64,000 nt of DNA from Telluribacter sp035998675 (GTDB taxonomy: Bacteria; Bacteroidota; Bacteroidia; Cytophagales; Spirosomataceae). How positions within the stretch are numbered: the stretch's first letter is position 1; each line of letters starts with the position of its first letter. Shown here piece after piece: positions 16,839 to 26,061 of this stretch. The notes beneath the pieces were generated by a model. It saw only the letters and a list, made by a program, of their open reading frames with translations. It was not told where the DNA came from and made no database searches. The translations under genes and the position numbers were made by a program. The stretch is from contig NZ_DASYHI010000022.1 in NCBI RefSeq assembly GCF_035998675.1, forward strand, positions 248,001 through 312,000. Reading direction: 5' to 3'.

Positions 16839-18246
16839 ATTGATTCTTGGTTCGGTACTGTTCTATAATCCGGTACAGCGCTTTTTGTTTTTCCAGTTCG
16901 GGGAAGAAATCAAAAAGTTGCACGTGCCGGTCGTAATCAAGTGTAAGACCAATTTCCAGGTTAAGCAGTGCTTCGCGGTACTCACCGGCGTGGATCAGGT
17001 ACACCGCCGAACGGTAATACAGGTCCGATTCCTCGGGCATCTCGTCGACGGCAGCGGCCAGCAAATCGCAGGCGCGGCCGTAGTTACCCTGGTCAAAAAG
17101 TACCAGCGACCACTTCAACCATACCTCCGGATTTCCCGGCTCAATCTCGGCTGATTTTTCAAACGCCTCAAAGGCCGACACCACGTTGCCCAGTTTGTAT
17201 TCCGTTTCGGCCAGTGCCATCCAGTAGTCGGGGTTCAACTCAGAAAGCTGAATGGCTTTGCGGAAGAAGCCAATGGCTTCGTGCCAGCGACTCAGCTCGG
17301 CCATACAAATACCCAGACCAAACCAGCCGTCATCCCACAGGCTATCCAGTTTTACGGCTTCCCGGTAGTATCGGATGGCCATTTCAAAGTCACCCAGTTT
17401 CTCGTAACTATTGGCCAGGCAGCAACAGGTTTCGGGTTGCTTGCCTTCCAGCTCAATGGCTTTTTCGTAGCATCCCCGAGCCTTTTCGTACTGTTCCAGA
17501 TTCATGTAGGAATTACCCAGATTGAAATAGGCCGATGCGAAGTCTTCCTTAATCAGGGTAGCGTACTCGTAGGCCTCCAGCGCTTCTTCAAAGCGCTCCA
17601 GCTTGCTGTAGGCAATCCCCAGGTTATACCAGGCATGGTGCGAAAAAGGATCAATGTCAACAAGCCTGGTATAAAAACCCAGATGACTTTCCAGCTCCCC
17701 GATCAGGTCCAGGCAGTGTGCCAGTTCATATAACGCATGCTCATTCTGCAGATTGAGCTGTATGGAATGCTTGTAATTTTCAATAGCCTCGGTATACTTG
17801 CCCCAGTTCTGGTAGGACTGCCCGATCTGGTAGTAGATATCATCTTTTTCATCGGCCGTATCGAGCATTCCTTCCAGAATAGTAACGGAAGTTTCGTATT
17901 CACCCATCAGGTTATAGATAGCTCCCTGCATGAAGGGTATTTCGTTATCGCCGGGGTGGAAAAGACGCGCACGCTCAAGGAGTTCCAGGGCCACTTCAAA
18001 CTCTCCGCGGTTGGACAGCAGTTGGGCTTTGTTAAGCATGAGATCTAAAGAATACGGATAGTTTTCTAACCCTAACTCACAGGCTTTGAACGCTTTTTCC
18101 CAATCGCCATTATCCAAATAATGTTCAGCAACTTGTTCGTATGTATCCAGGTCGAAGAATTCACTCGCCTCTGTTTTCAGCATGTGCTCAAAGCGAAGCA
18201 ATGTCTCTTTCATAAAATCTTTTCTTTCCTCAAAATCTTGCTCCAT
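16837..18246 (-). CDS. Tetratricopeptide-repeat protein
   Basis: A 469-residue protein built of about ten TPR units from about residue 35 to the end (for example AYFNLGNSYMNLEQYEKARG and AWYNLGIAYSKLERFEEALE), so it is a helical scaffold for protein contacts. It has no signal peptide or membrane segment. I chose the ATG at 18246 over a GTG two codons upstream. This cytoplasmic TPR family is widespread in Bacteroidota, but its partner is not evident here. It lies 88 bp downstream of the SDR gene on the same strand and may share its transcript. Confidence 0.88.
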   Translation of the reverse strand: MEQDFEERKDFMKETLLRFEHMLKTEASEFFDLDTYEQVAEHYLDNGDWEKAFKACELGLENYPYSLDLMLNKAQLLSNRGEFEVALELLERARLFHPGDNEIPFMQGAIYNLMGEYETSVTILEGMLDTADEKDDIYYQIGQSYQNWGKYTEAIENYKHSIQLNLQNEHALYELAHCLDLIGELESHLGFYTRLVDIDPFSHHAWYNLGIAYSKLERFEEALEAYEYATLIKEDFASAYFNLGNSYMNLEQYEKARGCYEKAIELEGKQPETCCCLANSYEKLGDFEMAIRYYREAVKLDSLWDDGWFGLGICMAELSRWHEAIGFFRKAIQLSELNPDYWMALAETEYKLGNVVSAFEAFEKSAEIEPGNPEVWLKWSLVLFDQGNYGRACDLLAAAVDEMPEESDLYYRSAVYLIHAGEYREALLNLEIGLTLDYDRHVQLFDFFPELEKQKALYRIIEQYRTKNQ

Positions 18247-18334
18247 GTACACTAATTGTGGTTAGAGTAGTAAGTACAAGAGTACTTATTTCAAAATGTA
18301 ATGTAGTAGAAAGATAATGATAATAATCCTATTA

Positions 18335-19333
18335 TCAAACCCCTTTACCAAAACTTTCACAGACCCGCCGGATGGTTTCTTCATAGCTTCTGAATGTCAG
18401 CCCGATAGCCTTTTGAACCTTCCGCCCATCGTACCGAAACCGGTGCGTAGCCGACTTGGCGGTCTCTCTGGTGATGAGCGGAGGGCTGCCCGTCAGCCAG
18501 GAGCGGAGGGCTTCAAACCGCCAGATAACCGCGGTCAGGGAAGAACTCACCCGCAGACCGGGCCTTTTCTTGCCAAAGACATCGGCTATCTGGTTAAATA
18601 ACTCCTGGTAGGTCATACTGCCGGCACTCAGTATAAACCGCTCGGCCGTTATATCAGAGAACAGGAGCCGGTACACTGCCTCGGCCACGTCTACAACATC
18701 AACGTAATTCATCAGGCCATCGGTATAAAACGGCTTTTCGTCATACACGTACCGGAAAATCTGCGTGCTGCTGCGGTCCCAGTCACCTTCCCCCAATACC
18801 AGCGACGGGTTCACGATGACGGCGTTCAGGCCTTCGGCCACGCCCCGCCAAATTTCCAGTTCAGCCAGGTACTTGGTCTTTGCATAATGAGAATTGGAAG
18901 GCGACTCCTCCCAGCGTTGATCTTCGGTAATAACAATATCGTGCCCCGCCTCCACCTTACGCAGGTCGGGTCGTCCCAGGGCGGCTACACTACTAATATG
19001 ACAAAGTTTAGTGGTCCCGATCTTCTGGCAGGCGTTGACTACATTGGCCGTTCCTTCCACGTTGACTTTGTACATAGCATCGCGGTCGCGGGGTACAAAA
19101 GATACAACCGCGGCGGCATGTACTACATAGTCGGCTTCCCGGATTGCGTTTTCAAGCGAGTAAATGTCCAGAATATCCCCTTCCACCCATTGTACCTGCT
19201 TCTCCACTTCCCGCAGAAGGCTGCGGTCGGAGTTGCTACGGTGTAAGGCCAGCACGGTATGCCCTTCCTTAATAAGACGCCTGGCAACGGCGCTGCCAAC
19301 GAGCCCGGTAGCTCCGGTAATGAGGATATTCAT
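18335..19333 (-). CDS. NAD-dependent epimerase/dehydratase (extended SDR family)
   Basis: A 332-residue extended short-chain dehydrogenase. The NAD(P)-binding glycine motif TGATGLVG is at residues 6-13, and the catalytic Tyr150-x-x-x-Lys154 sits in SHYAKTKY with an upstream Ser in HISSVAAL. The order resembles dihydroflavonol-reductase-like or nucleoside-sugar epimerase-like enzymes. The substrate is not deducible; the neighbours (TPR protein, XRE regulator) do not suggest a pathway. Confidence 0.88.
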   Translation of the reverse strand: MNILITGATGLVGSAVARRLIKEGHTVLALHRSNSDRSLLREVEKQVQWVEGDILDIYSLENAIREADYVVHAAAVVSFVPRDRDAMYKVNVEGTANVVNACQKIGTTKLCHISSVAALGRPDLRKVEAGHDIVITEDQRWEESPSNSHYAKTKYLAELEIWRGVAEGLNAVIVNPSLVLGEGDWDRSSTQIFRYVYDEKPFYTDGLMNYVDVVDVAEAVYRLLFSDITAERFILSAGSMTYQELFNQIADVFGKKRPGLRVSSSLTAVIWRFEALRSWLTGSPPLITRETAKSATHRFRYDGRKVQKAIGLTFRSYEETIRRVCESFGKGV

Positions 19334-19468
19334 GCAGTAAGAACGGATAGTACGTGGTCAAAGTTCGGGGATAGAAATCAGCATTCCAAAAGGGCGGCAG
19401 CCCCAAAATTCTTCCTTTCCGGTCAAAACCAAAACCGGCCAGAGAAGTACTTCTCTGGCCGGTCATGT

Positions 19469-19672
19469 TTACAAATCTCCCTCTTCCAGCTCAAAAATCT
19501 CATCTACCGATTTATTAAAGATCCGGGCTATTTTCAGGCCCAAAGCCAGGGAAGGCGAGTACTTTTCGGCCTCAATGGCATTAATAGTCTGGCGCGATAC
19601 CTGAACCCGATCGGCCAGTTCGGCCTGGGTAATATTCAGGATGGCGCGTTCAATCCGGATGCGGTTCTTCAT
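19469..19672 (-). CDS. XRE-family HTH transcriptional regulator (small)
   Basis: A 67-residue protein that is essentially one Cro/CI helix-turn-helix: RIERAILNITQAELADRV, then SRQTINAIEAEKYSPSLAL, ending with an acidic tail (ELEEGDL). The start at 19672 is set by the conserved MKNRIRIERA and by an ATGA overlap with the stop of the upstream membrane-protein gene, so the two are translationally coupled. Small XRE proteins paired with a multi-pass membrane protein are a recurrent module. A 12-bp inverted repeat in the operon promoter is a likely binding site. Confidence 0.9.
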   Translation of the reverse strand: MKNRIRIERAILNITQAELADRVQVSRQTINAIEAEKYSPSLALGLKIARIFNKSVDEIFELEEGDL

Positions 19673-20181
19673 GCCACCCTCCTTTCCCGCTTGGCTTCCA
19701 GGGCCGGTGCTACCAGGAGCAACCAGTGGAAGCGTAGTACAAAAATCAGCAGGGGCGTGAACATGTTGTAGATCATCACATTGATGAAAGACAGCCCGTG
19801 CACCAAAAGGATACACAACACCAGCACAAGGGTGTTGCCATAGATAGCCCACTGAAGTGACTCCAGCCGAAGTTGCGCGATGCGCTCGTCTTCCACTTTC
19901 AGGCGGGCAAAGCCTACAATCATCAGACCCGCAATGACCGCCAGCGCCATTAGCTCATCAATCAGGTCCAGGGTAATGGTACCATCCTTGTGGTCCAGCA
20001 TGTCAATGTTCTGGAAAGCACCGGACTTTTCCGAACCAAAAGGCCAGGGGAATTGAATAACCAGATTGAAGGGGAAAGCGGAATCATCCACCAGCAACCA
20101 CAATCCAAACGGTACACTGATAATAAGCAGAGCCCAGCCGACCGGCTTCCAGGCGTTGGGTAAAAGGTTTTTTGTTTTCAT
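19669..20181 (-). CDS. Four-helix membrane protein partnered with the XRE regulator
   Basis: A 170-residue integral membrane protein with about four transmembrane segments (about residues 14-32, 77-90, 112-128 and 135-155). A short soluble stretch lies between the first two, and a charged helix with LKVEDERIAQLRLESLQWA lies between the second and third. The C-terminus is basic (EAKRERRVA). I do not recognise a named family, although the layout resembles DUF2975-like proteins that sit beside small XRE regulators. Its TGA overlaps the regulator's ATG. It is the first gene of the pair and is transcribed from the promoter described upstream. Confidence 0.75.
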   Translation of the reverse strand: MKTKNLLPNAWKPVGWALLIISVPFGLWLLVDDSAFPFNLVIQFPWPFGSEKSGAFQNIDMLDHKDGTITLDLIDELMALAVIAGLMIVGFARLKVEDERIAQLRLESLQWAIYGNTLVLVLCILLVHGLSFINVMIYNMFTPLLIFVLRFHWLLLVAPALEAKRERRVA

Positions 20182-20222
20182 GGCTAATAGAGTTAAAAAT
20201 GGCTAATAGATTAATTTCGAAT

Positions 20223-20254
20223 CAAAGGTAAAGCAAACCATACTATATGTCAAG
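20223..20254 (-). promoter_or_regulatory. Promoter of the membrane-protein/XRE operon
   Basis: On the minus strand: CTTG at 20254-20251, a 20-bp spacer, then TACCTTTG at 20230-20223. This fits the Bacteroidota -33/-7 arrangement with one mismatch in the -33 box, about 40 bp before the ATG. Confidence 0.65.
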
Positions 20255-20285
20255 TATTTTTTACATAAAGATTAAAATAGTTGAC
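20249..20285. promoter_or_regulatory. Candidate operator: 12-bp inverted repeat
   Basis: GTCAAGTATTTT at 20249-20260 is repeated in inverse orientation as AAAATAGTTGAC at 20274-20285 (11 of 12 match) with a 13-bp spacer. One arm covers the -33 box of the membrane-protein/XRE promoter, so a bound regulator could repress its own operon. The site also lies 50 bp before the metG -7 element. Confidence 0.55.
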
Positions 20286-20334
20286 ACAAATAAAGGTAAA
20301 TCTTACAAAAAGGCCTTTCCAGAGCCCTTTTTGC

Positions 20335-20342
20335 TAATTTTG
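20335..20342 (+). promoter_or_regulatory. Bacteroidota -7 promoter element for metG (TAATTTTG)
   Basis: TAATTTTG matches TAnnTTTG and would give a leader of about 100 nt before the metG ATG. No clear TTTG box is 19-21 bp upstream. Confidence 0.45.
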
Positions 20343-20449
20343 CAATTAGGAATATAAAATCTTCAAGTACCAACAAAGCCTGAACCTAAACCGGAACCCG
20401 GTCTTGTTGGTAGTATAAGTACCTGGTTTTCATCATTTACAATTATCTA

Positions 20450-22525
20450 ATGCCCATTACTAATCCAAAACGATATACCGTTACGGCGGCTCTGATTTAT
20501 GCCAATGGACCCATTCACATCGGTCACCTGGCTGGTTGTTACATTCCGGCCGATACCTATGTAAGGTATCTGCGCTCCAAAGGAGAAGAGGTAGCTTTTA
20601 TCAGTGGTACCGACGAGCATGGGGTACCCATTACCATCCGGGCTCGTAAAGAAGGCATGACGCCCCAGGAGGTGGTGGACAAGTACTACACCCAGATTGA
20701 TAAAGCCTTTACTGAACTGGGAATTTCGTTTGATGTGTACTCACGCACGAGCAAGCCCATTCACCACCAGACTTCCCAGGAAATTTTCAAGGACCTGTAC
20801 GACAAAGGCGTATTTATAGAAGAAGTTACCGAGCAGTACTACGACGAAACAGCCCAGCAGTTCCTGGCCGACCGTTATATAGTAGGTACCTGTCCGGTAT
20901 GTGCCAATCCAAACGCCTACGGCGATCAGTGCGAGCGCTGCGGCTCGTCGCTCAGTCCGCTGGAACTGAAAGAGCCACGTTCTATGCTGTCTGGCGCCAA
21001 GCCGGTAATGCGGTCAACGAAGAACTGGTTCCTGCCCCTTGACAAAATGCAGGCGGACGTGCAGTCCTATGTCAATAGCCATCCCGAGTGGAAGAGTAAC
21101 GTGGCGGGGCAGGTGCAGTCGTGGCTGAAGGAAGGACTAAAACCCCGCGCCATGACCCGCGACCTCGACTGGGGTATACAGGTACCCCTGCCCGACACCG
21201 AAGGCAAGGTATTATATGTTTGGTTTGAGGCCCCGATTGGGTATATATCGGCTACCAAGGACTGGCTTATCCAGAAAAATGGTACCGACGAAGGATGGGA
21301 AAAGTGGTGGAAGCAGGAGGATAGCAAACTGGTCCATTTTATTGGCAAGGATAATATCGTATTTCACTGTATTATTTTCCCGGCTACGCTCCTGGCCGAA
21401 GGTACCTTTATCCTGCCCGACAACGTACCGGCCAATGAGTTTATGAACCTGGAAGGCGACAAAATATCAACTTCCCGGAACTGGGCCGTATGGCTGCACG
21501 AGTACCTGGAAGAATTCCCCGGCAAGCAGGATGTACTGCGCTACGTACTGACCGCCAATGCTCCCGAAACCAAAGACAGTGAGTTTACGTGGAAAGATTT
21601 CCAGACCCGCAACAACAGTGAGCTGGTGGGTATTTATGGCAATTTTGTTAACCGGGCGGTGGTACTTACGCATAAGTACTGCGAAGGTAAGGTACCTGCT
21701 AAAGGCCAGCTGACCGAACAGGACCAGGCGGTACTGGCCGAACTGGCGGCCTTTCCAGTGCGCATTGGCGAAGCCATGGAAAACTACCGTTTCCGCGAGG
21801 CGCTGGCCCTGATTATGGATCTGGCGCGCCTGGGCAACAAGTACCTGGCCGACACCCAGCCGTGGCACGTCATCAAGACAGATCCAGCACGGGTAAATAC
21901 CATTCTAAACATTGCCTTACAGATTACGGCTTCACTCGCCATTGTGTCGGAGCCCATTATGCCATTTACGTCCGAGAAGCTCCGTCAACAGCTGGGAATT
22001 AAGGACGATCAGCTAAAAAAATGGAAAGATGCCGGCCAAAGCAACCTCTTACCCGAGGGACATTCTATTGCCGAAGCTACGCTGCTGTTTGAGAAACTGG
22101 AAGACGCCACCATTGAAAAACAAATTCAAAAACTTCACGACACCAAACGCATGAACGAACAAGCCATCACCGAAGAAAAAGCCGTACCCGAAGTAAAAGC
22201 TGAGATACAATACGATGACTTTGCCAAGCTGGATATACGGGTAGCTACTATTCTGGAAGCTGAGAATGTCCCCAAAAGCAAGAAACTGCTCAAACTGAAA
22301 GTAGATATCGGCAGCGAACAGCGGACAGTCCTGAGCGGTATCTCGGAGCATTTTAAAGCCGAGGAAATCATTGGTAAAAAGGTACTTTACCTGGCCAACC
22401 TCGCCCCGCGTAAAATGATGGGGATGGAGTCACAGGGTATGATTCTGATGGCAGAAGATAAAGATGGTAGCCTTGCTTTTGTACAGCCCGGCAAGGACGT
22501 CTGGAACGGGGGAACCGTTAGTTAG
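20450..22525 (+). CDS. metG: Methionine--tRNA ligase
   Basis: A 691-residue class I aminoacyl-tRNA synthetase. The HIGH motif is His23-Ile-Gly-His26 (GPIHIGHLAG) and the KMSKS-like loop is Lys338-Ile-Ser-Thr-Ser. A zinc-knuckle insert has paired cysteines (CPVCANPNAYGDQCERCG). The C-terminus from about residue 587 is the EMAPII-like tRNA-binding OB fold (FAKLDIRVATILEAENVP, PRKMMGMESQGM), used for dimerisation and tRNA binding. It is monocistronic and divergent from the membrane-protein/XRE operon. Confidence 0.97.
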   Translation: MPITNPKRYTVTAALIYANGPIHIGHLAGCYIPADTYVRYLRSKGEEVAFISGTDEHGVPITIRARKEGMTPQEVVDKYYTQIDKAFTELGISFDVYSRTSKPIHHQTSQEIFKDLYDKGVFIEEVTEQYYDETAQQFLADRYIVGTCPVCANPNAYGDQCERCGSSLSPLELKEPRSMLSGAKPVMRSTKNWFLPLDKMQADVQSYVNSHPEWKSNVAGQVQSWLKEGLKPRAMTRDLDWGIQVPLPDTEGKVLYVWFEAPIGYISATKDWLIQKNGTDEGWEKWWKQEDSKLVHFIGKDNIVFHCIIFPATLLAEGTFILPDNVPANEFMNLEGDKISTSRNWAVWLHEYLEEFPGKQDVLRYVLTANAPETKDSEFTWKDFQTRNNSELVGIYGNFVNRAVVLTHKYCEGKVPAKGQLTEQDQAVLAELAAFPVRIGEAMENYRFREALALIMDLARLGNKYLADTQPWHVIKTDPARVNTILNIALQITASLAIVSEPIMPFTSEKLRQQLGIKDDQLKKWKDAGQSNLLPEGHSIAEATLLFEKLEDATIEKQIQKLHDTKRMNEQAITEEKAVPEVKAEIQYDDFAKLDIRVATILEAENVPKSKKLLKLKVDIGSEQRTVLSGISEHFKAEEIIGKKVLYLANLAPRKMMGMESQGMILMAEDKDGSLAFVQPGKDVWNGGTVS

Positions 22526-22534
22526 AAGCATTCA

Positions 22535-22573
22535 AAGTCAGTCCTTTCCTGAAATTCAGGAGAGGACTGACTT
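22535..22573 (+). terminator. Long hairpin after metG
   Basis: Arms 22535-22553 (AAGTCAGTCCTTTCCTGAA) and 22555-22573 are complementary apart from an internal mismatch. It starts 10 bp after the stop codon. There is no T run, so termination is likely but not textbook. Confidence 0.6.
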
Positions 22574-22645
22574 ATATACGGAGAAAACAGATCCTTACTT
22601 GCCGTTTGGTCAATAACTTTACTACTCTAAAGATATAAGTACCTT

Positions 22646-24199
22646 ATGACTTCCATCTCTACAAGGACCTGGCTACTGCTGTTCCTGCTGGCAATTGTCG
22701 CCGGAAGCTGTTTCCCTGAACCCGAGCCGGTTGAAGACTTCACCTTCACCGACTCCACCATGGTCAGGCAGCGGCTCGATGTCTCGGCCGTAGCTGCCAC
22801 CATCATTACCGACGCAGGCAGCGGTACGGTACTTCGCTACGGGCACGTATGGTCAGACCTGAATGAGGAGCCTACCACCCGGGAGGACAAAACTGAATTC
22901 AGCAAAGCCATTACTGCTCTGCCTTTTACCTACAACAGTACCCTGACCGGCCTGTTGCCTAATACTACCTATTACGTCAGAGCCTACCTGGAACTGAAAG
23001 AAGGCATTGCCTACGGACCCGTCACTACTTTCCAGACGCAGGCCGGCTTCATTGACCGCCTGGCAGCTACCCTTGAAGACTCCCTCCAGAACCGTGATTT
23101 TGGTTATAGTTTCGCCATTTTTGAAAAAAGTGAACTGGTAGCATCCGGCAGCGGCGGACTTCAGTCCCGGGTGGTGGAGGCCGCGGGGGAACTTCCCTTT
23201 ACCCTGGATTCGAGGATGCAAATAGCCAGTATGTCCAAGACACTTACCGCTATGGCTTTTCTGAAGTTGGCAACGGAGAAGCGCATAGATCCCAAAGACC
23301 CGATTACCAATTACCTTCCCCCTAGCTGGAAGAAAGGCACAAACCTGGAAAAAATCACCTTTCATGACCTGCTCACGCACCGGAGCGGCATTATTGGGCT
23401 GCAAAGCAATTGTAGGAACGGTGCCTACACCGAAAACTACTGGTATGGCCTGAAGAATATTGTGGCAAAAGGCATCCAGCCGGAACACTACGGCAACTAC
23501 TGCTATCAGAATGCCAACTTCGGACTCTTCAGGGTACTTATACCGGCCCTGCTGGGTTACAACTTCACCGGCAATGACCAAACCGACGACACCCGTACCC
23601 AGGAGTTATACGAAGAGTACCTTCAAAAGAATATTTTCGAAAAAGCAGGATTGACTACCAACTTATGGCTCAATAATTCCCCGCAAAGTCCCACCTTTGG
23701 CTACGACTATCCGTACACAGGTTCACGGGGCTTTAATCCCGGAAACTTCGCCGCTTCGGCCGGTGCTTATGGTGTTTATTTATCGGCCCGGGAAGCGGCC
23801 ACAGTTTATGCCAGGGTACTTTCCACTACCGACCAGGCCGTCCTTTCCAGCCCGTTGAAAGAAACACTTCTTACCAATGGATACGGAGCTTTTAGTACCG
23901 TAACACCCGACGGGCGGTTTAGCTACCACGACGGCTGGTGGTACATAACCACCGGCGGAGGCCGGGCGCAGGGGTTCAGAAGTGCCTGGATTAAAGGCCC
24001 CAACGACGTTACGGTGGTACTCCTGACCAATGCCCTCCGCACGGGCGACAATCTGTTTCCCCTGAAGTCGGCCCGTTATCTGGATATTGTTTCGTTTTTG
24101 TTGTGGGCGCACAGTGAAGCCAAAGTTGTAAAGCCGCAGAATAGACCCAATGCCGAAAGTAATTTCCACGACTACCTCGACTATCCCGAGCCACATTAA
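22646..24199 (+). CDS. Serine hydrolase, class C beta-lactamase family, lipoprotein
   Basis: A 517-residue protein with a hydrophobic leader and a lipobox-like Ala-Gly-Ser-Cys22, so probably lipid-anchored. Residues about 40-132 resemble a fibronectin-like domain (VRAYLELKEGIAYGPVTTFQT). The rest is a penicillin-binding/beta-lactamase class C fold: SxxK nucleophile Ser195-Met-Ser-Lys198 (QIASMSKTLTAM), DLLTHRSGI, and a Tyr-x-Asn in CYQNANFGLF. The third motif is probably in the glycine-rich ITTGGGRAQG. Such proteins act on D-Ala peptides or esters in the envelope. The substrate is unknown; it need not confer beta-lactam resistance. Confidence 0.85.
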   Translation: MTSISTRTWLLLFLLAIVAGSCFPEPEPVEDFTFTDSTMVRQRLDVSAVAATIITDAGSGTVLRYGHVWSDLNEEPTTREDKTEFSKAITALPFTYNSTLTGLLPNTTYYVRAYLELKEGIAYGPVTTFQTQAGFIDRLAATLEDSLQNRDFGYSFAIFEKSELVASGSGGLQSRVVEAAGELPFTLDSRMQIASMSKTLTAMAFLKLATEKRIDPKDPITNYLPPSWKKGTNLEKITFHDLLTHRSGIIGLQSNCRNGAYTENYWYGLKNIVAKGIQPEHYGNYCYQNANFGLFRVLIPALLGYNFTGNDQTDDTRTQELYEEYLQKNIFEKAGLTTNLWLNNSPQSPTFGYDYPYTGSRGFNPGNFAASAGAYGVYLSAREAATVYARVLSTTDQAVLSSPLKETLLTNGYGAFSTVTPDGRFSYHDGWWYITTGGGRAQGFRSAWIKGPNDVTVVLLTNALRTGDNLFPLKSARYLDIVSFLLWAHSEAKVVKPQNRPNAESNFHDYLDYPEPH

Positions 24200-24232
24200 C
24201 AATTCGAGAGCCTCCCATTACTAGTACATACA

Positions 24233-24266
24233 AAAAGCCCGTAGCTTGTTATTGCTACGGGCTTTT
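24233..24266. terminator. Bidirectional Rho-independent terminator
   Basis: A 13-bp perfect stem, AAAAGCCCGTAGC at 24233-24245 with 24254-24266, between the convergent serine-hydrolase and Hsp20 genes. Confidence 0.85.
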
Positions 24267-24293
24267 GCCTGAATACTAAAGTATGCGAACTAA

Positions 24294-24701
24294 TTATTTC
24301 CAACGCTCAATATCCACCTTGCGGTGAAAACCCTGGTGCAGCTGATTATAGGGTAAATGAATTACCACATGAAGCAGTGTTTCATCATAATGGGCTGCTA
24401 TACTTTCCAGATCCACATCATTAGGGATCGTTAAATTACTGATGAACCGGATGGAGCGATACTCACTGTTGGCTTCGGGATCGTGAGCAAAAATAGGCAG
24501 CAGATGAAATACCATTAATTTGTTCTTAATGATCTCTACCTGCAAATCTTCGGCCTCAATACCCGGTGCCTTTACCATCACCTGATAACCATCCTGCCCG
24601 CTTTCAATCTCTACGGTAGGCTGGCTCATTCCTCCATTGACGGTATTTATGAAATCTATATTCATCAGTACTTCCTGAGGTATTTTCATCTTGTTTTTCA
24701 T
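24294..24701 (-). CDS. Hsp20/alpha-crystallin family small heat-shock protein
   Basis: A 135-residue ATP-independent holdase. The alpha-crystallin domain spans about residues 28-125: VEIESGQDGYQVMVKAPGIEAEDLQVEI opens it in two pieces, followed by FISNLTIPNDVDLESIAAHYDETLLHVVIHLP, the last beta-sandwich strands. The N-terminal arm is short. A second Met (residue 5) is an alternative start. It is the left member of a stress-related group with the hibernation factor and the release-factor homologue to its right, separated from them by 750 bp of AT-rich DNA. Confidence 0.88.
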   Translation of the reverse strand: MKNKMKIPQEVLMNIDFINTVNGGMSQPTVEIESGQDGYQVMVKAPGIEAEDLQVEIIKNKLMVFHLLPIFAHDPEANSEYRSIRFISNLTIPNDVDLESIAAHYDETLLHVVIHLPYNQLHQGFHRKVDIERWK

Positions 24702-25452
24702 GGTCGTACGTCGTTTCTGGATATTCTATTTCTTCAATACTTTTAAGATTAAAAACACTATACCAAATCAAAAAAGGGTAGGACCTGGCTAGTAAATGTG
24801 CCAAAATTTCATAAATTGTGGCTTCGTTCCGACATATTGTCATAACAATTAAAAAGCCCTTCAACATAGGTATCTTTTGATTTTAGGCTTTATAATTTTT
24901 GGGATTTTTGCTCCTACCATTTTAGGCGACTTGTAACCAGTTTCCTACAACCTCAAAAACTGGTAGTAGGTGCCCGGCCAACAGTCTTTAAAATACAGTC
25001 AAAGTCTTGGAAAGCTGGTTTTCAATCAATCTGTACTTATTGCTTCTTCCCCATTTCATCTTACTTTTTCAAAGAATAGTTTTCTTTTTTGCACCCTACT
25101 TAAAACAAAAATGGGATGAACTGGCAATCGAAATTGCATCCCGGAAAATGAGTAATTTAAGCTGCAAAATGGAGGAAAAAGGAGGAATTTTAGGCTACTC
25201 TCTAAATAGAACTTATATCTACAACATCCACCTTTTTGTGGGGATTCTTCGCCCCACCTATCCTAAATATGGTCAATGCTAACTGTGAGACCTCTTTCGG
25301 GTTTAATTTCCGAACGACTTGGAACAGTACCTCTCCCCGAACAGGTACCCGGATTAACTTTGGCAAAAAGTACTACCTTACGTTAACAACAAAAAAGCCC
25401 CGCTATAAAAGCAAGGCTAATGGACATTGAATGTTTACGCAAAGCAGCGGAT
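24702..25452. other. AT-rich intergenic region between Hsp20 and HPF genes
   Basis: I see no convincing gene here; a 91-residue frame at 25007-25282 has low-complexity hydrophobic sequence and no family. The region holds three direct copies of ATTTTAGGC (24880-24888, 24919-24927, 25187-25195), an inverted repeat ACCAGTTT/AAACTGGT near 24937-24965, and a plus-strand -7-like TAACTTTG at 25355-25362. These could be regulatory sites for the flanking stress genes. Confidence 0.4.
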
Positions 25453-25767
25453 TTATTTGCGGTAGCGGTTCAGGATTTGATGGCATAGCATTTCACTTAC
25501 CATAGACAGAGCCGTAGCCCACGACGAGGAAGAGGCCTCGGCTATGAGGTCTTGCCCGGGGATACCCACCCGCATTCTCGCCAATTTATTGTTTTTTCTG
25601 GATTGGCTGATTTCTTTCAGGAATACATCCGCCCCTACTATACTCCCATATAGGCGCATCAGTTTCTTGAGTTCATTCCGCACCTTGTTGATAGTTTCTG
25701 CGTCGGGTTCCACATCAACTGTGCGAATATCCAGCTTGATATGTTCCAATTGTTCTATTCTATTCAT
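25453..25767 (-). CDS. hpf: Short ribosome hibernation promoting factor (HPF/RaiA family)
   Basis: A 104-residue single-domain protein with the beta-alpha-beta-beta-beta-alpha layout of HPF/YfiA. An opening strand with IKLDIRTVDVEPDAETINKV is followed by the basic helix ELKKLMRLYGSIVGADVFLK, the strand ARMRVGIPGQDLIAEASS, and the final helix with ALSMVSEMLCHQIL. Family members bind the 30S decoding channel and keep idle ribosomes intact. The long C-terminal dimerisation domain is absent, so this is the short type. It is transcribed away from the release-factor homologue, with which it shares a 294-bp upstream region. Confidence 0.85.
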   Translation of the reverse strand: MNRIEQLEHIKLDIRTVDVEPDAETINKVRNELKKLMRLYGSIVGADVFLKEISQSRKNNKLARMRVGIPGQDLIAEASSSSWATALSMVSEMLCHQILNRYRK

Positions 25768-26061
25768 GGCTAATCTTGTTTTATTCTTAATTTCAACTGA
25801 TTCAATATATTACCTCTATTAGTATCATTAATTTTTATTGAAAAAATTCCTCAAACGTGGTTTTTTAACCTCACGCTACCCAGGCTGACTGCCTTATCTT
25901 TTGTTTCTAAATCACCCATAGTCAGGCATATATGTGCTTTTTTGACCTATGCCGGGCGTTTGGAACAATCTTATCAATTTAATATATAAAAATTGCTTGC
26001 CCAACAGCAGCAACCCACATGACTTCAAATTATTTTTTAAACTACACCTATATAAATTATC

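Noticed and set aside
22646..24199. True class C beta-lactamase conferring resistance
   Set aside because: The SxxK motif fits the fold, but the N-terminal extension and lipobox fit the broader serine-hydrolase family, and no ampR-like regulator is nearby.
25007..25282. 91-residue plus-strand frame between Hsp20 and HPF
   Set aside because: AT-rich, low-complexity residues and no homologous pattern; likely chance.
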